A stretch of DNA of 64,000 nucleotides from Planctomycetota bacterium (GTDB taxonomy: Bacteria; Planctomycetota; J058; JAJDCP01), in NCBI GenBank assembly GCA_029260765.1, contig JAJDCP010000131.1, positions 1 to 64,000 on the forward strand, written 5' to 3'. A model generated the notes under the pieces. The model made no database searches. It saw only the letters and a program-made list of their open reading frames with translations, and was not told the origin of the DNA. The position numbers and the translations under genes are program-made. Shown piece after piece: positions 1 to 9,305 of the stretch (positions within the stretch are counted from its first letter, which is position 1; every line of letters begins with the position of its first letter).

Positions 1-40
1 TTTACCCCCGCCCGCGGGAGGGGGTAAACCCCTCCCCTAC
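1..40. repeat. Palindromic intergenic repeat, truncated by window edge
   Basis: Bases 15-40 form one arm and bases 1-14 the end of the opposite arm of an imperfect palindrome of the GTAGGGG-cgGGGTTTA type. A complete, closely related copy lies at 42162-42220. The arms meet with almost no loop here, whereas the second copy has a 6-base loop. Elements of this shape occur in many genomes as small non-coding palindromes spread between genes. No coding function is visible. Confidence 0.7.
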
Positions 41-683
41 AAAGAGAAAAGTCGGTCTTTCCCACCGAGACGCCGGGGCCTTGGATTGCCATGGAAAATC
101 AATCCCGAGCATCCAAGCGTTCCGTGAGACAGCCTCTGTGAACAGGGCGCGCTACACGCGCCAGGAAGGAGCTCTGGCGGAGGTTGTATCCAGAGGCTCT
201 GGGTTCACCATACCGATCGATCATCGCGTCGGTCATAGTCCGACGCTACAGGCGGTTCTCAGCAGCTCGAAGGCACTGACCAGACTATGTCAGGAGCTCT
301 GGATTCCGACGCTCACGGTCAGGGCCCACGACTGTATTCCTCTGGCACACAAGCGTTTGCAGGTCCGTGCTCCGTGGTCCGTCTCTGCGTGACCGTTGTT
401 GCTCGCCGCGGCGCTGCCTGGGCGTTTCGGCAGGTCTCTCCACCGGCGGGACCGGGCTGGGTCTGAGATCTGCCGGCAGCGCCAAAAAAAGTCCTGGCCG
501 CACTGCGTGTTGCCAGCGCCTGGCAGTACCTCAACAGCGCAGACACTGCCCATGCTCTCGAAAGGGCGCCGTGGGCCGCCGAAAACGTCGCGTACACAAA
601 CCCAACAGACATCTAACAACTCTCCCGTGGAATGGAACGGGCCACCCTGCGAACATTCAGGCTGCAACGCGGGAGGAGATGTG
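41..683. other. Long intergenic region, no convincing gene
   Basis: This 640-base stretch has open frames on both strands, but none has a good ribosome binding site or recognisable protein motif. It contains one copy of a dispersed imperfect repeat (164-210) and ends in the strong GGGAGGAG ribosome binding site (671-678) of the next gene. The promoter of that gene should lie here, but I could not identify it. Confidence 0.5.
164..210. repeat. Dispersed imperfect repeat, copy A
   Basis: This 47-base segment aligns without gaps to 23733-23779 with 38 identical positions by eye. The shared core is a GCTCTGGC block, then ATCCAGAGG, then TTCACCA. Similarity becomes patchy upstream. Both copies lie in intergenic DNA, so this may be a decayed mobile or regulatory repeat. 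Confidence 0.5.
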
Positions 684-1820
684 ATGACCACCGTCCTGAT
701 CTGGAACAACAATGAAGTGCGCTACAAGTTCGCGAAGCTGTGGCCCGGCGACTCGAAGGAGACGCGGCATCCCGTCACGGGACACGCGGCGGTCAACATC
801 ACCGGGACCTTTGTGTTTCCGTTGAAGGATGTCGCGGACGCCAAGGAAAAGATCCTGAATCAGGAACATGATGTCTACAAACTGATGGCCGACAACCGTG
901 AGCACTACGTCAGCTGGTGGCCGCACAACGCGATGCAGTCGCACTCGGGGCACACCCGGGGGCGAGGCCACCCGAACTTCTGGTACGACCTGCTCAAGGA
1001 GATGTATGCGCCTGACCACGTCATCTACATCCCTTCGACGACCATCGAGCATGTCGCGATGCAGAAGGAGTGGAAGTCCCAACGCGAGGCGCACAGCGAG
1101 GAAGCCAGCTACCGCTTCTACGCCAAGAACTGCAGCACCATGGCGAGCCGCATCCTGAAAGCGGGCTTCGGCTCGAAGTTGTCGACCTGGCACTCCCACG
1201 CGACCATCTGGACGCCCCTCAAGGTCAAGCGCCTGGCGCTGTCTCTCGACGGCGCCATCGATCTGAAGTGGTCAGACTTCGTCGACTCGCTGTGCGGGCC
1301 CGAGCTCGGCAAGATCTTCAGCGCAGAGTCCGGCACGAAGCTGAAGGCCTACATGCGGCGGGCCTCGACGCGCGGAAAATCGGACGCCCCAGCCCGTTTC
1401 GACTTCGAACATGACGAGCAGCACGGCAAGAACACCGCGTCGTTCCTGAGCCCGCCGCTGGAGCTGGACGAGGCCTCCTACATCGGCCGCCAGATGAAGC
1501 TGGCGGACGTGGCCGAGATCGAGCCACGCCGGCAGGAGATGCTCGCCAAGTCGCTCGGCATGGACCTGCGGAACGCGATCACCTCCGCGGGGGTGATGCG
1601 CCGGCTGCGCCAGCAAATGGCCGCCGCGGCGCTGGAGACGCAACAGGTGCACGAAGAGCAGGACCGCGAGGAGTTCGAAGACGGCACCAGCAGCGACTCC
1701 GAAGTGATCACCCGCAGCGACACCTCGAGCAGCGTCGAGCCCTTCACCGATGACCTGGGCGTCTTCCACGGACCGCTGCCCCCGCCACCGTCCGAAGACA
1801 GCGGCCCGGTCTTCTTTTGA
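684..1820 (+). CDS. Putative permuted papain-like (NlpC/P60-LRAT fold) cysteine enzyme, effector-like
   Basis: The start at 684 is chosen over the far-upstream open frame because GGGAGGAG lies 5 bases before it (a GTG at 681 is the alternative). The 378-residue product has no signal peptide. His34 sits in a GHAAVNI motif, YVSWWP is at 75-80, and Cys150 lies in an NCS motif. A conserved His followed downstream by an N-C-x motif is the arrangement seen in circularly permuted papain-fold enzymes (LRAT/NlpC-like). The last ~50 residues are acidic, Ser- and Pro-rich and probably disordered. The neighbours (small membrane protein, giant repeat protein, Hcp-like fragment) suggest an exported effector. 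The fold is inferred from motifs; the substrate is unknown and could be peptide, peptidoglycan or lipid. Confidence 0.5.
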   Translation: MTTVLIWNNNEVRYKFAKLWPGDSKETRHPVTGHAAVNITGTFVFPLKDVADAKEKILNQEHDVYKLMADNREHYVSWWPHNAMQSHSGHTRGRGHPNFWYDLLKEMYAPDHVIYIPSTTIEHVAMQKEWKSQREAHSEEASYRFYAKNCSTMASRILKAGFGSKLSTWHSHATIWTPLKVKRLALSLDGAIDLKWSDFVDSLCGPELGKIFSAESGTKLKAYMRRASTRGKSDAPARFDFEHDEQHGKNTASFLSPPLELDEASYIGRQMKLADVAEIEPRRQEMLAKSLGMDLRNAITSAGVMRRLRQQMAAAALETQQVHEEQDREEFEDGTSSDSEVITRSDTSSSVEPFTDDLGVFHGPLPPPPSEDSGPVFF

Positions 1821-1848
1821 GTGCTGTGCCCTGAAAACGTCGGTGCCG

Positions 1849-2259
1849 ATGATCCACGAGGACCCGCGCAAAGGCAGAGAAGGCGCAGTCGAGGAACCAC
1901 ACAGCGGGATTGGGGACTTGCGTAGTGTTCTATTCTGGCTCTGGACCATGCCCGCGGCTGCCAGCTTTCTCGTGCTGATGTGGGCCACAACCTTTGGCGT
2001 AGGCGGCCTTAGCCTTCATCCAAAGGGACTGAGCGCCATCTCGCCAGAGACGCTGTGCATCCTCAAGCTTCCCGATGGGGTTTGGACGAACGCAGCCGGT
2101 CTCTCTGCGCTCGTGTGCATGGGCGGCCGATTGCATGCAAAGTCTCGCCCACGCAGCTACGCCTGGAATCTGGTGGCACCGTTGATTCTCACGGGACGTG
2201 CGATCTGGGCCGGCGTTGCGCTCTTCGACGTCTGGTTGGCACCCGCACTGGCTTGGTAG
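1849..2259 (+). CDS. Small hydrophobic membrane protein, possible partner of the upstream gene
   Basis: The ATG at 1849 begins 29 bases after the preceding stop and gives a 136-residue protein. Hydrophobic stretches lie near residues 26-50, 72-90 (weak) and 105-136, so it is probably an inner-membrane protein with two or three spans. No family was recognised. Its position directly after an effector-like gene is where an immunity protein would sit, but nothing in the sequence proves that. The ribosome binding site is weak, and a later ATG at 1948 is possible. Base composition is slightly less GC-rich than the flanking genes. Confidence 0.45.
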   Translation: MIHEDPRKGREGAVEEPHSGIGDLRSVLFWLWTMPAAASFLVLMWATTFGVGGLSLHPKGLSAISPETLCILKLPDGVWTNAAGLSALVCMGGRLHAKSRPRSYAWNLVAPLILTGRAIWAGVALFDVWLAPALAW

Positions 2260-2678
2260 CCCATCACGTGATGTCCTCGAGCCACGCTCCACACCACGAG
2301 CAACCAGGGTCGTCGGCAGACCGGCTGCTGGGTGCGTGGTCATTTGTTTTGAACGGCTCGGGGCCGCCGAGCGGACGAACGTCCCCCTGGCCGAGTCCCG
2401 CAGGCCCCCGCCGCGAGCGTCTGTGCCGCGCCCTCCCGGCTCGCGGGTACCGCTCGCGCACTATGCCTGCAAAACAGAACGCGATACACGTGCAGACCTG
2501 GATCTTGCATCCCCTATGTCAAAAAATTGTCGGCGGAAGTCACTTGATGGTTGGAGACGAGTACGGCTTCGTCTACACTACTTTTTTGCGCACGTGTCCG
2601 CGGGGCAACCGCCCTATGGTCCCCTTTGCGCTCCCTTCGAGCTTGGCAGTCCAACAGTGCGATTCAAGGGAGGATGCC
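2260..2678. other. Intergenic region with candidate promoter
   Basis: No gene was recognised. The second half is less GC-rich and contains the candidate promoter at 2551-2579. It ends with AAGGGAGG (2666-2673), the ribosome binding site of the secreted-protein gene. Confidence 0.4.
2551..2579 (+). promoter_or_regulatory. Candidate sigma-70-type promoter
   Basis: TTGGAG (2551-2556) and TACACT (2574-2579) are separated by 17 bases, about 100 bases before the GTG at 2679. The -10 hexamer matches a TANACT pattern seen before several other genes in this window. This is pattern-based only. Confidence 0.35.
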
Positions 2679-4037
2679 GTGTTGTCGAAGCGTGGATTTG
2701 TGATCGCCGTGGCGGCCCTTGTTCTGTGTCTGAGTGCGCTGCTCGCTGTCCGACCCCCCATTTTCGCCAGCTCCGTCGGCACACCGGCCAGCGTGACCCA
2801 CAACTTCATGGCAGGCGATCCCGCCCTGGCCGCTGAGGTCAACCTGAACTTCCAGGATGTGGTCGACCAGCTCGAATTGCTGCGGGCGGCCATCAATGAC
2901 AACGACACGCGCATAGCGGGTAGCGGAGACGCCGAGATTCCGGTGCAGACGCGCTTCTTGTCGGCCTTTCAGAGCGTCGATGGCTATCTCGGCGATCTGA
3001 CCTTCGACAACCTGGAGCTGGGTTGCTTCTACCGCATCTCCGGACAGATCGTGACCATCAACAAGTCTATCGCCAACTGGGGCGTGAACTTCGTACACGA
3101 TGGGCAGACCATCGGCAAAGCTGTCGTGGCCAATGAAGGCTCGGGTGGAGAGACCTTCGCAGTGTCGCCGAACATCCTGTTTCAGGCCACGGGAAGCGAC
3201 CTGAAGTTCCTTGCGTACAACTTGACTCCCAACGGGGGTGTCTATGGGAACGGAACGCGTGAAGAGACCTACATCAGCCTGGAGAAGCTGCCGAACCACG
3301 TGGCCAGCCAGCCTGCGCTTCCCTTTAGCCAGGACAGCTACGATGCGACGCTGACCTTTGCGGCCCAGCTCTCGGGGGCGGCCAACAGCGTGGCCTGGGA
3401 TGGGACCAACCTGTGGGAGGCCGTCTCCAGTGCCGCTGTCGACCAGAACTTCGCACGCCACGATGCCGCCGGAGCGTTCCTGGAGAGCTTCGCGACCGGT
3501 CGAAATCCGCGCAGCATCTACACGCTGGGCGACGGGACCTCACCTGTCTATCTGCGTGGTCTGAGCCAGCTCACCCAGAGGGTGCAGAATCCTCCCGGAT
3601 CGGGGACTTTTGTCACCGATCTGACCCTGCAGAACGATCCCTCGTCGCGCCTCATCGGCTCTCCCGGGGATCAGGCAAGCGTGGTCTACGACGCTACCCG
3701 GGATCACTTCGTCGCCATGGTCGAGGGGAACCTGCTGCGCTGGGATGCGGGCGGGAGCTTTCTAGCTGAAATCCCCCTCAGTGGTTTCGGGAGCATGAAC
3801 AGCGAGAACACCTACCCCGCCAACCGCGGCGTCGCCACTTCGAACGGTTACTATCTTACCTACTCGAGCGGCGTCCTCTCGGCCTGGGACGACACCGGCA
3901 GCCGCATGGACACCACGATTCTCAACGGCGCCGGCACCACCTTCAACTCCCACTTCAGTCTCAGCTACGCCCAGGGCAAGGTCTGGGTCATCGACCTCGC
4001 GGGAGGCACCTGGCGCGGCTACGACGTCGGATTCTGA
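2679..4037 (+). CDS. Secreted protein: phage-fibre-like module plus propeller-like C-terminus
   Basis: The GTG at 2679 follows AAGGGAGG and gives 452 residues (a TTG at 2682 is also possible). Residues 5-30 are a basic-hydrophobic signal sequence. Residues 43-58 carry an FxAGxPAxAxEVNxNF motif that is repeated in the LamG protein at 23811-25196. Residues ~70-208 end in YISLEKLPNHV and resemble a beta-rich module common in phage tail-fibre-like proteins. The C-terminal half contains segments such as SVAWDGTNLW and YAQGKVWVIDLAG, typical of beta-propeller blades. It is probably exported and may bind carbohydrate or a surface. It stands alone on its strand, with a candidate promoter 100 bases upstream. 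Function is unknown. Confidence 0.6.
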   Translation: MLSKRGFVIAVAALVLCLSALLAVRPPIFASSVGTPASVTHNFMAGDPALAAEVNLNFQDVVDQLELLRAAINDNDTRIAGSGDAEIPVQTRFLSAFQSVDGYLGDLTFDNLELGCFYRISGQIVTINKSIANWGVNFVHDGQTIGKAVVANEGSGGETFAVSPNILFQATGSDLKFLAYNLTPNGGVYGNGTREETYISLEKLPNHVASQPALPFSQDSYDATLTFAAQLSGAANSVAWDGTNLWEAVSSAAVDQNFARHDAAGAFLESFATGRNPRSIYTLGDGTSPVYLRGLSQLTQRVQNPPGSGTFVTDLTLQNDPSSRLIGSPGDQASVVYDATRDHFVAMVEGNLLRWDAGGSFLAEIPLSGFGSMNSENTYPANRGVATSNGYYLTYSSGVLSAWDDTGSRMDTTILNGAGTTFNSHFSLSYAQGKVWVIDLAGGTWRGYDVGF

Positions 4038-4433
4038 GCCTCCCGCCAAACACGATTGCAGCAACGCGGGCAGCTTGCTTCCCACGCTTTATGGGCCATG
4101 CTCATACCGGCCAGGCATCCGGCAGCAGAATCCTCGGCGGAGATCCCCCTCCAGCGCACGGTCGAGCTCGACGAGCGCCCGGGCCGGCTCGCCGCGCTTG
4201 GAATGCAGCCCGCCTCGTAGCCCCCGGGATCCTCGAGCACCCGACCGAGCCGATACGCTGACTGGTGCTCCGTCGGGTCCAGCTCATGCTGGTTGGGTTT
4301 CGCTCCGATACCCCTGGTTGCGGCACGGTCTCTCGTGTCGCCTGCGCGGATTCTCAGGCTTCGCAGATGGGTCGTACCAACGATTCCTGTGGGCGACACG
4401 GTACTAGCAGCATGTGCAGCCTGGTGGCTGGAC
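4038..4433. other. Convergent intergenic region, nothing recognised
   Basis: About 400 bases between two converging genes. I saw no gene, no clear hairpin with a T tract and no repeat shared with the rest of the window. Confidence 0.4.
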
Positions 4434-7400
4434 TCATTTGGGCTCGCTGCGTCTGTCCGCGCTCTCCTTGGCCTTCCTGATGAGTGCGCGAAGCTCGGGT
4501 TCTTTCTTCCACGTCTCGTAGCAACGGCGTACGACCACATTCCCACGCGGCATCACGGTCGTGGCTGGGATGCCCTGGGCCTTGAGGTGATCGAAAATCA
4601 CCTTGAGGAAGGCAAACTCCTCTTCGACCAGGACCGACATCAGGTCTGTCTTCTCCCAATCGTCCGTGTCGGTCAGATCGTTCAGCCGCCCCCTGTCGTC
4701 GACGGGAGTGATGCGCTTGAGTAGGAACTTCCAGATCTCCGTCTCGTAGGGGCGGAAATCGGAGATCTGCCGGTTCTCGCGGTCGACATACTTGCTGGTG
4801 AGACCTTCAATTTCCTTGTCGAGCTTCGTATGCAGCTTGGACCAGACCTTCGCTGGCGCTGTCTGAAGGAACGGGAGAAGGAGGTCCGCGCCTTCGTTAT
4901 TGAGGACGCTGACCATCTTGGCAAAACTCGTCGCCATCTCGGCACGTATAGAGTTGAAGCATCTCGCAGCCTTGTTCTGTGCTTCGGAAAGCGGCGTCTC
5001 GGCCAGGGAGACCCAGTTGAATTTGACAGAGCCAAACTTGGACCTCGTCGCTGCGTCTGGTGCCACCTCAGGAAGCCCACCAAAGGCCTTGAGCATGTCC
5101 ATCGTGAGCGCAGTGGTGAAGCCCTCGATGTACTCGTTCTTCATGGTCCCTTTGATCGCTTCTTTCATCAGATCCCCGGAGACTGAGGCAACAGCTCCGA
5201 GAAGGAGGTCAACCATCGATTTGTTTGCAGCCGCGACGCCGGCCTGCCTCGCTTTCACGGCACCATGCGCGGTGCTCGTCGTCTTCTTGTAGTGGTCGCA
5301 GGCGGTCTTCATATAGCCGAGCTGACCGTCGACGAGCAGCGCTGCCTGCTCGATCTTCGCGTCGACCTCGACATAGCGCTCCAATAGCTCGTTCGCATAC
5401 CAATCGCGCTGGTAGCAAAGCGCGAGCTCAACACGATCGATGATCGTCGCTCCGCGCTTCACGGTCATCTGTCCACGAAGGCCCGGCCTGATCGCGATTC
5501 CGCCAGGCTTCGGTTTGACGGTGACCTCGATGTCGAAGTCCCCCTGCTCCGGCGTGCGGGTCTCGTTGATCATCAGATTGAGTTGACGATCGGGGGAATC
5601 GGACGACGAGACGAAGCCGAAACTGAGCTTCTCGCCCTTGTTGTCGAGCTCCTTCTCCACGAGTGCGCGGTCAACCTTCAGCGCGACCCCCAGGTCGATA
5701 GTGCCGGGCGCGAGCACGCACTGAAGCTCACCGGCCGGCACACCATGGAAGGTGACATTTCCGTTTTTGTCCGTGCGGCCGTCGATACGCGTCTTGCCGT
5801 CAGCGCTGGTCAACACCGCAGGTGATCCCACGGGCGGCGGCATGAGCAGCCCCTGCTTGAGTTGCAGCACGGCATTGTCCAGTCCGCCCGTCTTCGGGAT
5901 GGTTTTAAGGATCGTCCCATCCGCGCTGCGGCGCTCGGGCTTCAGCTCGAGCACGTGCGGCCGCTCCGCGGTGCCCATCGGGAGATCGTCCCCTTTTTTG
6001 GCATCCACGGTCCAATCTGCGATCTGGAAGCGCACCCGCACCTCGGCATTCTGGTTGAACATCAGCGTCTCGGTGAAGCTCGTTGACCGCCACATACCAC
6101 AGTGGACCTTCACCGCGGCCTCGACCATACTCCCAGTCGTGAGTCGGGCGACGGCCTTTGTATTTCGGATTGGGCGGTCGTCGTCTTCCTTGAAACCATG
6201 GCTGACCTGGCGCAAGGTCAGTGTCTCACGCACCCGTTCCGGCAGGCCCTCGACCGTGGCGACGGTCGTGATCTCGAGCGGCGCGCCGCGGGCCACCAAC
6301 TGCTTGGCGCCATCCTTCATTGTTACGGTGCTGCCGTCGGGCAGCTTGACGGTATGGCTGAGGCGGATGTGCTCGCGCAGGATATGCGCCGGAATCAAGT
6401 AGAGCTTCACCTCGAGATCGCTGCCGTCGAAATCGAGCTTGAGAGAATCGAATGCCTCACCCTGCTGGGCGATCGCGGTCCAGCGGGCGACGGCGGTGTT
6501 CTCGAACACCGCTATACCGTCGGCGCCGGTCTTGACCTTTCCGGTCGAGACCTTGCGCTCGGTCAGCTCGACATCGACGCCAGCTGCCGGCGTGCCCCGC
6601 AGGTCCCGGACGACCCTCACTTTGATCGTGCCGCCGCTTGTCCCCGCGGTGAGCGTGAGCGTGAGCGACAGCTCCCGCACCTCACCTGCGACGAGTGTGA
6701 CTTCCTCGTCGACGCCTCCCGGGTTGCCGGCCTTACGCACCTTGACCCGAGTTCCGCCAACCGGCAGCTCGAGGTCCAGCTTCCCATCGCTGCCTGTCAC
6801 TTCCTGGCGAGTGCTGCCGTCGGGCAGGATCAAGTCGACCTGGGCGTTGGCGACCGGGTCCTGCTTGTCGCTCACCACCCGCAATCTCACGATGCCTTCG
6901 TTGCGGGCGGCACGTGCAGGATCGCCAAGGCGACCGTCGGCAGTCGCATCGGCTTCGCCGAGTTTGACGCTCAGCGTTTCCAAATGCTTCAATTCGCCTT
7001 TACTGGCGGTGACTTCGTAGTTCCCGGGGGCAAGCTTCTCGAAGCTGACCTGGCCCTGGGCGTCGCTGGTCATTTTCGTGCCTGCGGCGTGCTCGGGACC
7101 AGTCAGGGTTACCTCCGCCCCATCGATCGGGTCCTTAGCTGCGGCGTCGCGCAGGGTGACCCGCAAACCACGCCGCTGTGCCCATTGCGTGCCGTAGGCG
7201 GGCAAGGTCTGAACGCGGAACTCGATCGCGAGCTCGAGCTTCTCTGCCTCCCCGACCCAGTCTTCGCCCTCCGGTGGGAGCAACTCGGCCTGCAAGGGGC
7301 CCGGAGCCACCAGCTGGATCCGGGCGCCGCCGCTACCGTCCGTGCGTACAGTGCCTCCGGCATGGACGACGCCGGCCCTCTCGACCGGTCGCCCCCAGCG

Positions 7401-9305
7401 ATCGTTGATCAATACAGTGACCACCGGCGCCTTGTCGGCGAGCGTCACCTCATGCGGCGCGGAGCTCTGCTCGGCGCCGACTTCGACCAAGCGACCGCCA
7501 GGCTGCAGCGTGTAGCGGGTGCGCGGAATCAGCGAGACCTCGACGTTGCCTTCGGCATCGGTCTGCAGACTGAGGCGCTCGGCGCCTCCGTTGAGCTCGA
7601 AGCTGTGATTCTTGGCCGCCGGGCCGCCCGGATAATAGCGCAGCATCAGGTTCACGGGGCGCGGAGTACGCTCCAGTGTGAGAGTGCGCTTGGTGTCCTG
7701 CCACTTCCAAGCCACGCTGACCTCCTCCGCCATGCGCCAGCCCTCGAGGCTGGCCTGCAGGGGGTGGGAGGCCTCGGCGAGCTGCGGTGTGGCGGTGAGA
7801 CCGCCGTCGGCGCCGGTCGTTCCCAGGACCTTGGCGGCCTGGCCGGTGCCCAGGGTGAGCTCGACCCCGGCCAGACCCTTGCCGGCTCGGTCGGTCACAC
7901 GTAGCGTCAGGACGGGCGCCACCGACGCCAGTGCGACCTCGAGCGTATCGGCTCCCTTCGTCAGCTTCGGAAGCGGCACACCCGCGGGCTGCAGCTCGTA
8001 GTGGCTGTCTGGCGCGAGCGTCACCTGGGCCTCGCCTTGGGCATCGGTGGTCAGCTCCTGCCGCGGAGCCACGCGGGAGACGACAGAGTAGCTCTGGTTG
8101 GACACCACCGGGCCGCCCGGATAGCGGACGACCCGCAGGCGGACAGCGCCCGGCGCGGCGCGAGGGTCAGGTTGCAGGAAGACCTCGGTGCTGGTGTTCG
8201 GGCCCGGCTTCCAATCAAAGCCGACATGGGACTTGAGTACATGGCCGGGCTTATGCGCGCGGATCGAGTAGCTCCCGGCCGGCAGCTCGGGAGCGCAGAG
8301 CAGCACCATGTCGTTGCCCGTGACCCCGAGCACCGTCTCTTTGCCGGTCGCTTTATGGACGACCCTGATCTCCGCGCCTTGGGCGGCCTTGATCTGCAAA
8401 GTGAAGGACTCGCACATCGGGACGTCGACGGTGGTCGTCGAGCGCACCGGTATCGTGAGCTGCACGTTTGAGGTCTGCGCCAGTCCGGACTTGCGCCCGA
8501 TCACCTGGTAGCTCCCGGGCTGCAGACTCGAGCGCAGCTCCAATAGGCCGTCGACGCCAGTCTTACCGGGGTGATCCTCGCTGCCGTTCTGTCCACGCAG
8601 GATGATCTCGACGCCCGGACGCGACTTGAACGTCACCGTCGCACTGCCCGGCGATGCCAGGACGGTAGCGGCCCCGGCGCCCGCGGTCCCGGAGGCGTCC
8701 CCGAGTTTGGCGAGTAGCCGCACCTGCACCGGCTCCGTTGTCGGCAGCCGAAGCTCGGCGCTGCCCTGCACCGATGTGCCGCCGGCGGTCTTGGTTGCCT
8801 CGACCTGGTAACTTCCCTCGGGCAGGCTGCGGAAACTCAGCGTGCCCGAGGCATCACTCTCGGCCTCACGGGTGACCGGACCGCGCAGGATGACGCGGGC
8901 TCCCGCCGGGTCGAGGGCGGAGCCGCCGCCGAGCACTGTCTTGCCTTTGCCGGTCACCAACTGCACGGTCAGAGTCAGCGTTCCCGCCTTAGCGTCCGGA
9001 CGCGGAAAGCGCACGTTGTAGACCTTGCCGCTCTTCAGGCGTACGCCGCTGGTCAAGCCGTCCGCCTTTACAGTGACAGGATCCGCGGCGGTCCCCGCCC
9101 CCGCTTGCGATGAGACGGAGGGCTTGCCGACGTCGTCGGGCGTTTTCTTGGGAGCGGGCGCCCCCGTTGGAGCAGGCTCGGCCTTGGCCGCCGGTTTGGC
9201 CTTGGCCCTATCGTCTAGCGGGGCGGCGGTCCCGGGCTGAGCCTTGGCGTCGTCCTGGGCGGTCTTGTCGAGGGCTTTGAGGGGTGCAGTGGCCAAGCTC
9301 GGCAT
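4434..9305 (-). CDS. Giant repeat protein with helical C-terminal domain, putative exported effector or adhesin-like protein
   Basis: The open frame continues upstream, but the ATG at 9305 is preceded by a strong GGAGG and begins a plausible N-terminus, giving 1,623 residues. Residues 1-~90 are an Ala/Pro/Lys-rich linker with no signal peptide. Residues ~90-950 are tandem beta-sandwich modules of the carboxypeptidase-regulatory/SpaA type, with recurring patterns such as G-x-x-V-x-L-x-G and TDAQGEAQV. Two modules share a YPGGPxxxNxS motif. Residues ~950-1300 are beta-rich, and residues ~1300-1623 are alpha-helical, including a small-residue-rich stretch near LLLGAVASVSGDLMKEAI. Large size, beta-module arrays, no Sec signal and a distinct C-terminal domain fit cargo of a type VI or other contractile system. 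This is inferred; no catalytic motif was recognised. Confidence 0.6.
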   Translation of the reverse strand: MPSLATAPLKALDKTAQDDAKAQPGTAAPLDDRAKAKPAAKAEPAPTGAPAPKKTPDDVGKPSVSSQAGAGTAADPVTVKADGLTSGVRLKSGKVYNVRFPRPDAKAGTLTLTVQLVTGKGKTVLGGGSALDPAGARVILRGPVTREAESDASGTLSFRSLPEGSYQVEATKTAGGTSVQGSAELRLPTTEPVQVRLLAKLGDASGTAGAGAATVLASPGSATVTFKSRPGVEIILRGQNGSEDHPGKTGVDGLLELRSSLQPGSYQVIGRKSGLAQTSNVQLTIPVRSTTTVDVPMCESFTLQIKAAQGAEIRVVHKATGKETVLGVTGNDMVLLCAPELPAGSYSIRAHKPGHVLKSHVGFDWKPGPNTSTEVFLQPDPRAAPGAVRLRVVRYPGGPVVSNQSYSVVSRVAPRQELTTDAQGEAQVTLAPDSHYELQPAGVPLPKLTKGADTLEVALASVAPVLTLRVTDRAGKGLAGVELTLGTGQAAKVLGTTGADGGLTATPQLAEASHPLQASLEGWRMAEEVSVAWKWQDTKRTLTLERTPRPVNLMLRYYPGGPAAKNHSFELNGGAERLSLQTDAEGNVEVSLIPRTRYTLQPGGRLVEVGAEQSSAPHEVTLADKAPVVTVLINDRWGRPVERAGVVHAGGTVRTDGSGGARIQLVAPGPLQAELLPPEGEDWVGEAEKLELAIEFRVQTLPAYGTQWAQRRGLRVTLRDAAAKDPIDGAEVTLTGPEHAAGTKMTSDAQGQVSFEKLAPGNYEVTASKGELKHLETLSVKLGEADATADGRLGDPARAARNEGIVRLRVVSDKQDPVANAQVDLILPDGSTRQEVTGSDGKLDLELPVGGTRVKVRKAGNPGGVDEEVTLVAGEVRELSLTLTLTAGTSGGTIKVRVVRDLRGTPAAGVDVELTERKVSTGKVKTGADGIAVFENTAVARWTAIAQQGEAFDSLKLDFDGSDLEVKLYLIPAHILREHIRLSHTVKLPDGSTVTMKDGAKQLVARGAPLEITTVATVEGLPERVRETLTLRQVSHGFKEDDDRPIRNTKAVARLTTGSMVEAAVKVHCGMWRSTSFTETLMFNQNAEVRVRFQIADWTVDAKKGDDLPMGTAERPHVLELKPERRSADGTILKTIPKTGGLDNAVLQLKQGLLMPPPVGSPAVLTSADGKTRIDGRTDKNGNVTFHGVPAGELQCVLAPGTIDLGVALKVDRALVEKELDNKGEKLSFGFVSSSDSPDRQLNLMINETRTPEQGDFDIEVTVKPKPGGIAIRPGLRGQMTVKRGATIIDRVELALCYQRDWYANELLERYVEVDAKIEQAALLVDGQLGYMKTACDHYKKTTSTAHGAVKARQAGVAAANKSMVDLLLGAVASVSGDLMKEAIKGTMKNEYIEGFTTALTMDMLKAFGGLPEVAPDAATRSKFGSVKFNWVSLAETPLSEAQNKAARCFNSIRAEMATSFAKMVSVLNNEGADLLLPFLQTAPAKVWSKLHTKLDKEIEGLTSKYVDRENRQISDFRPYETEIWKFLLKRITPVDDRGRLNDLTDTDDWEKTDLMSVLVEEEFAFLKVIFDHLKAQGIPATTVMPRGNVVVRRCYETWKKEPELRALIRKAKESADRRSEPK

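Noticed and set aside
81..392. Open frame of 103 codons near the window start
   Set aside because: No good ribosome binding site, no recognisable protein motif and no homology-like features; it lies in a region holding non-coding repeats.
6102..7904. 600-codon plus-strand frame inside the giant gene
   Set aside because: It is the antisense shadow of the beta-module array, which has regular repeats in its own frame.
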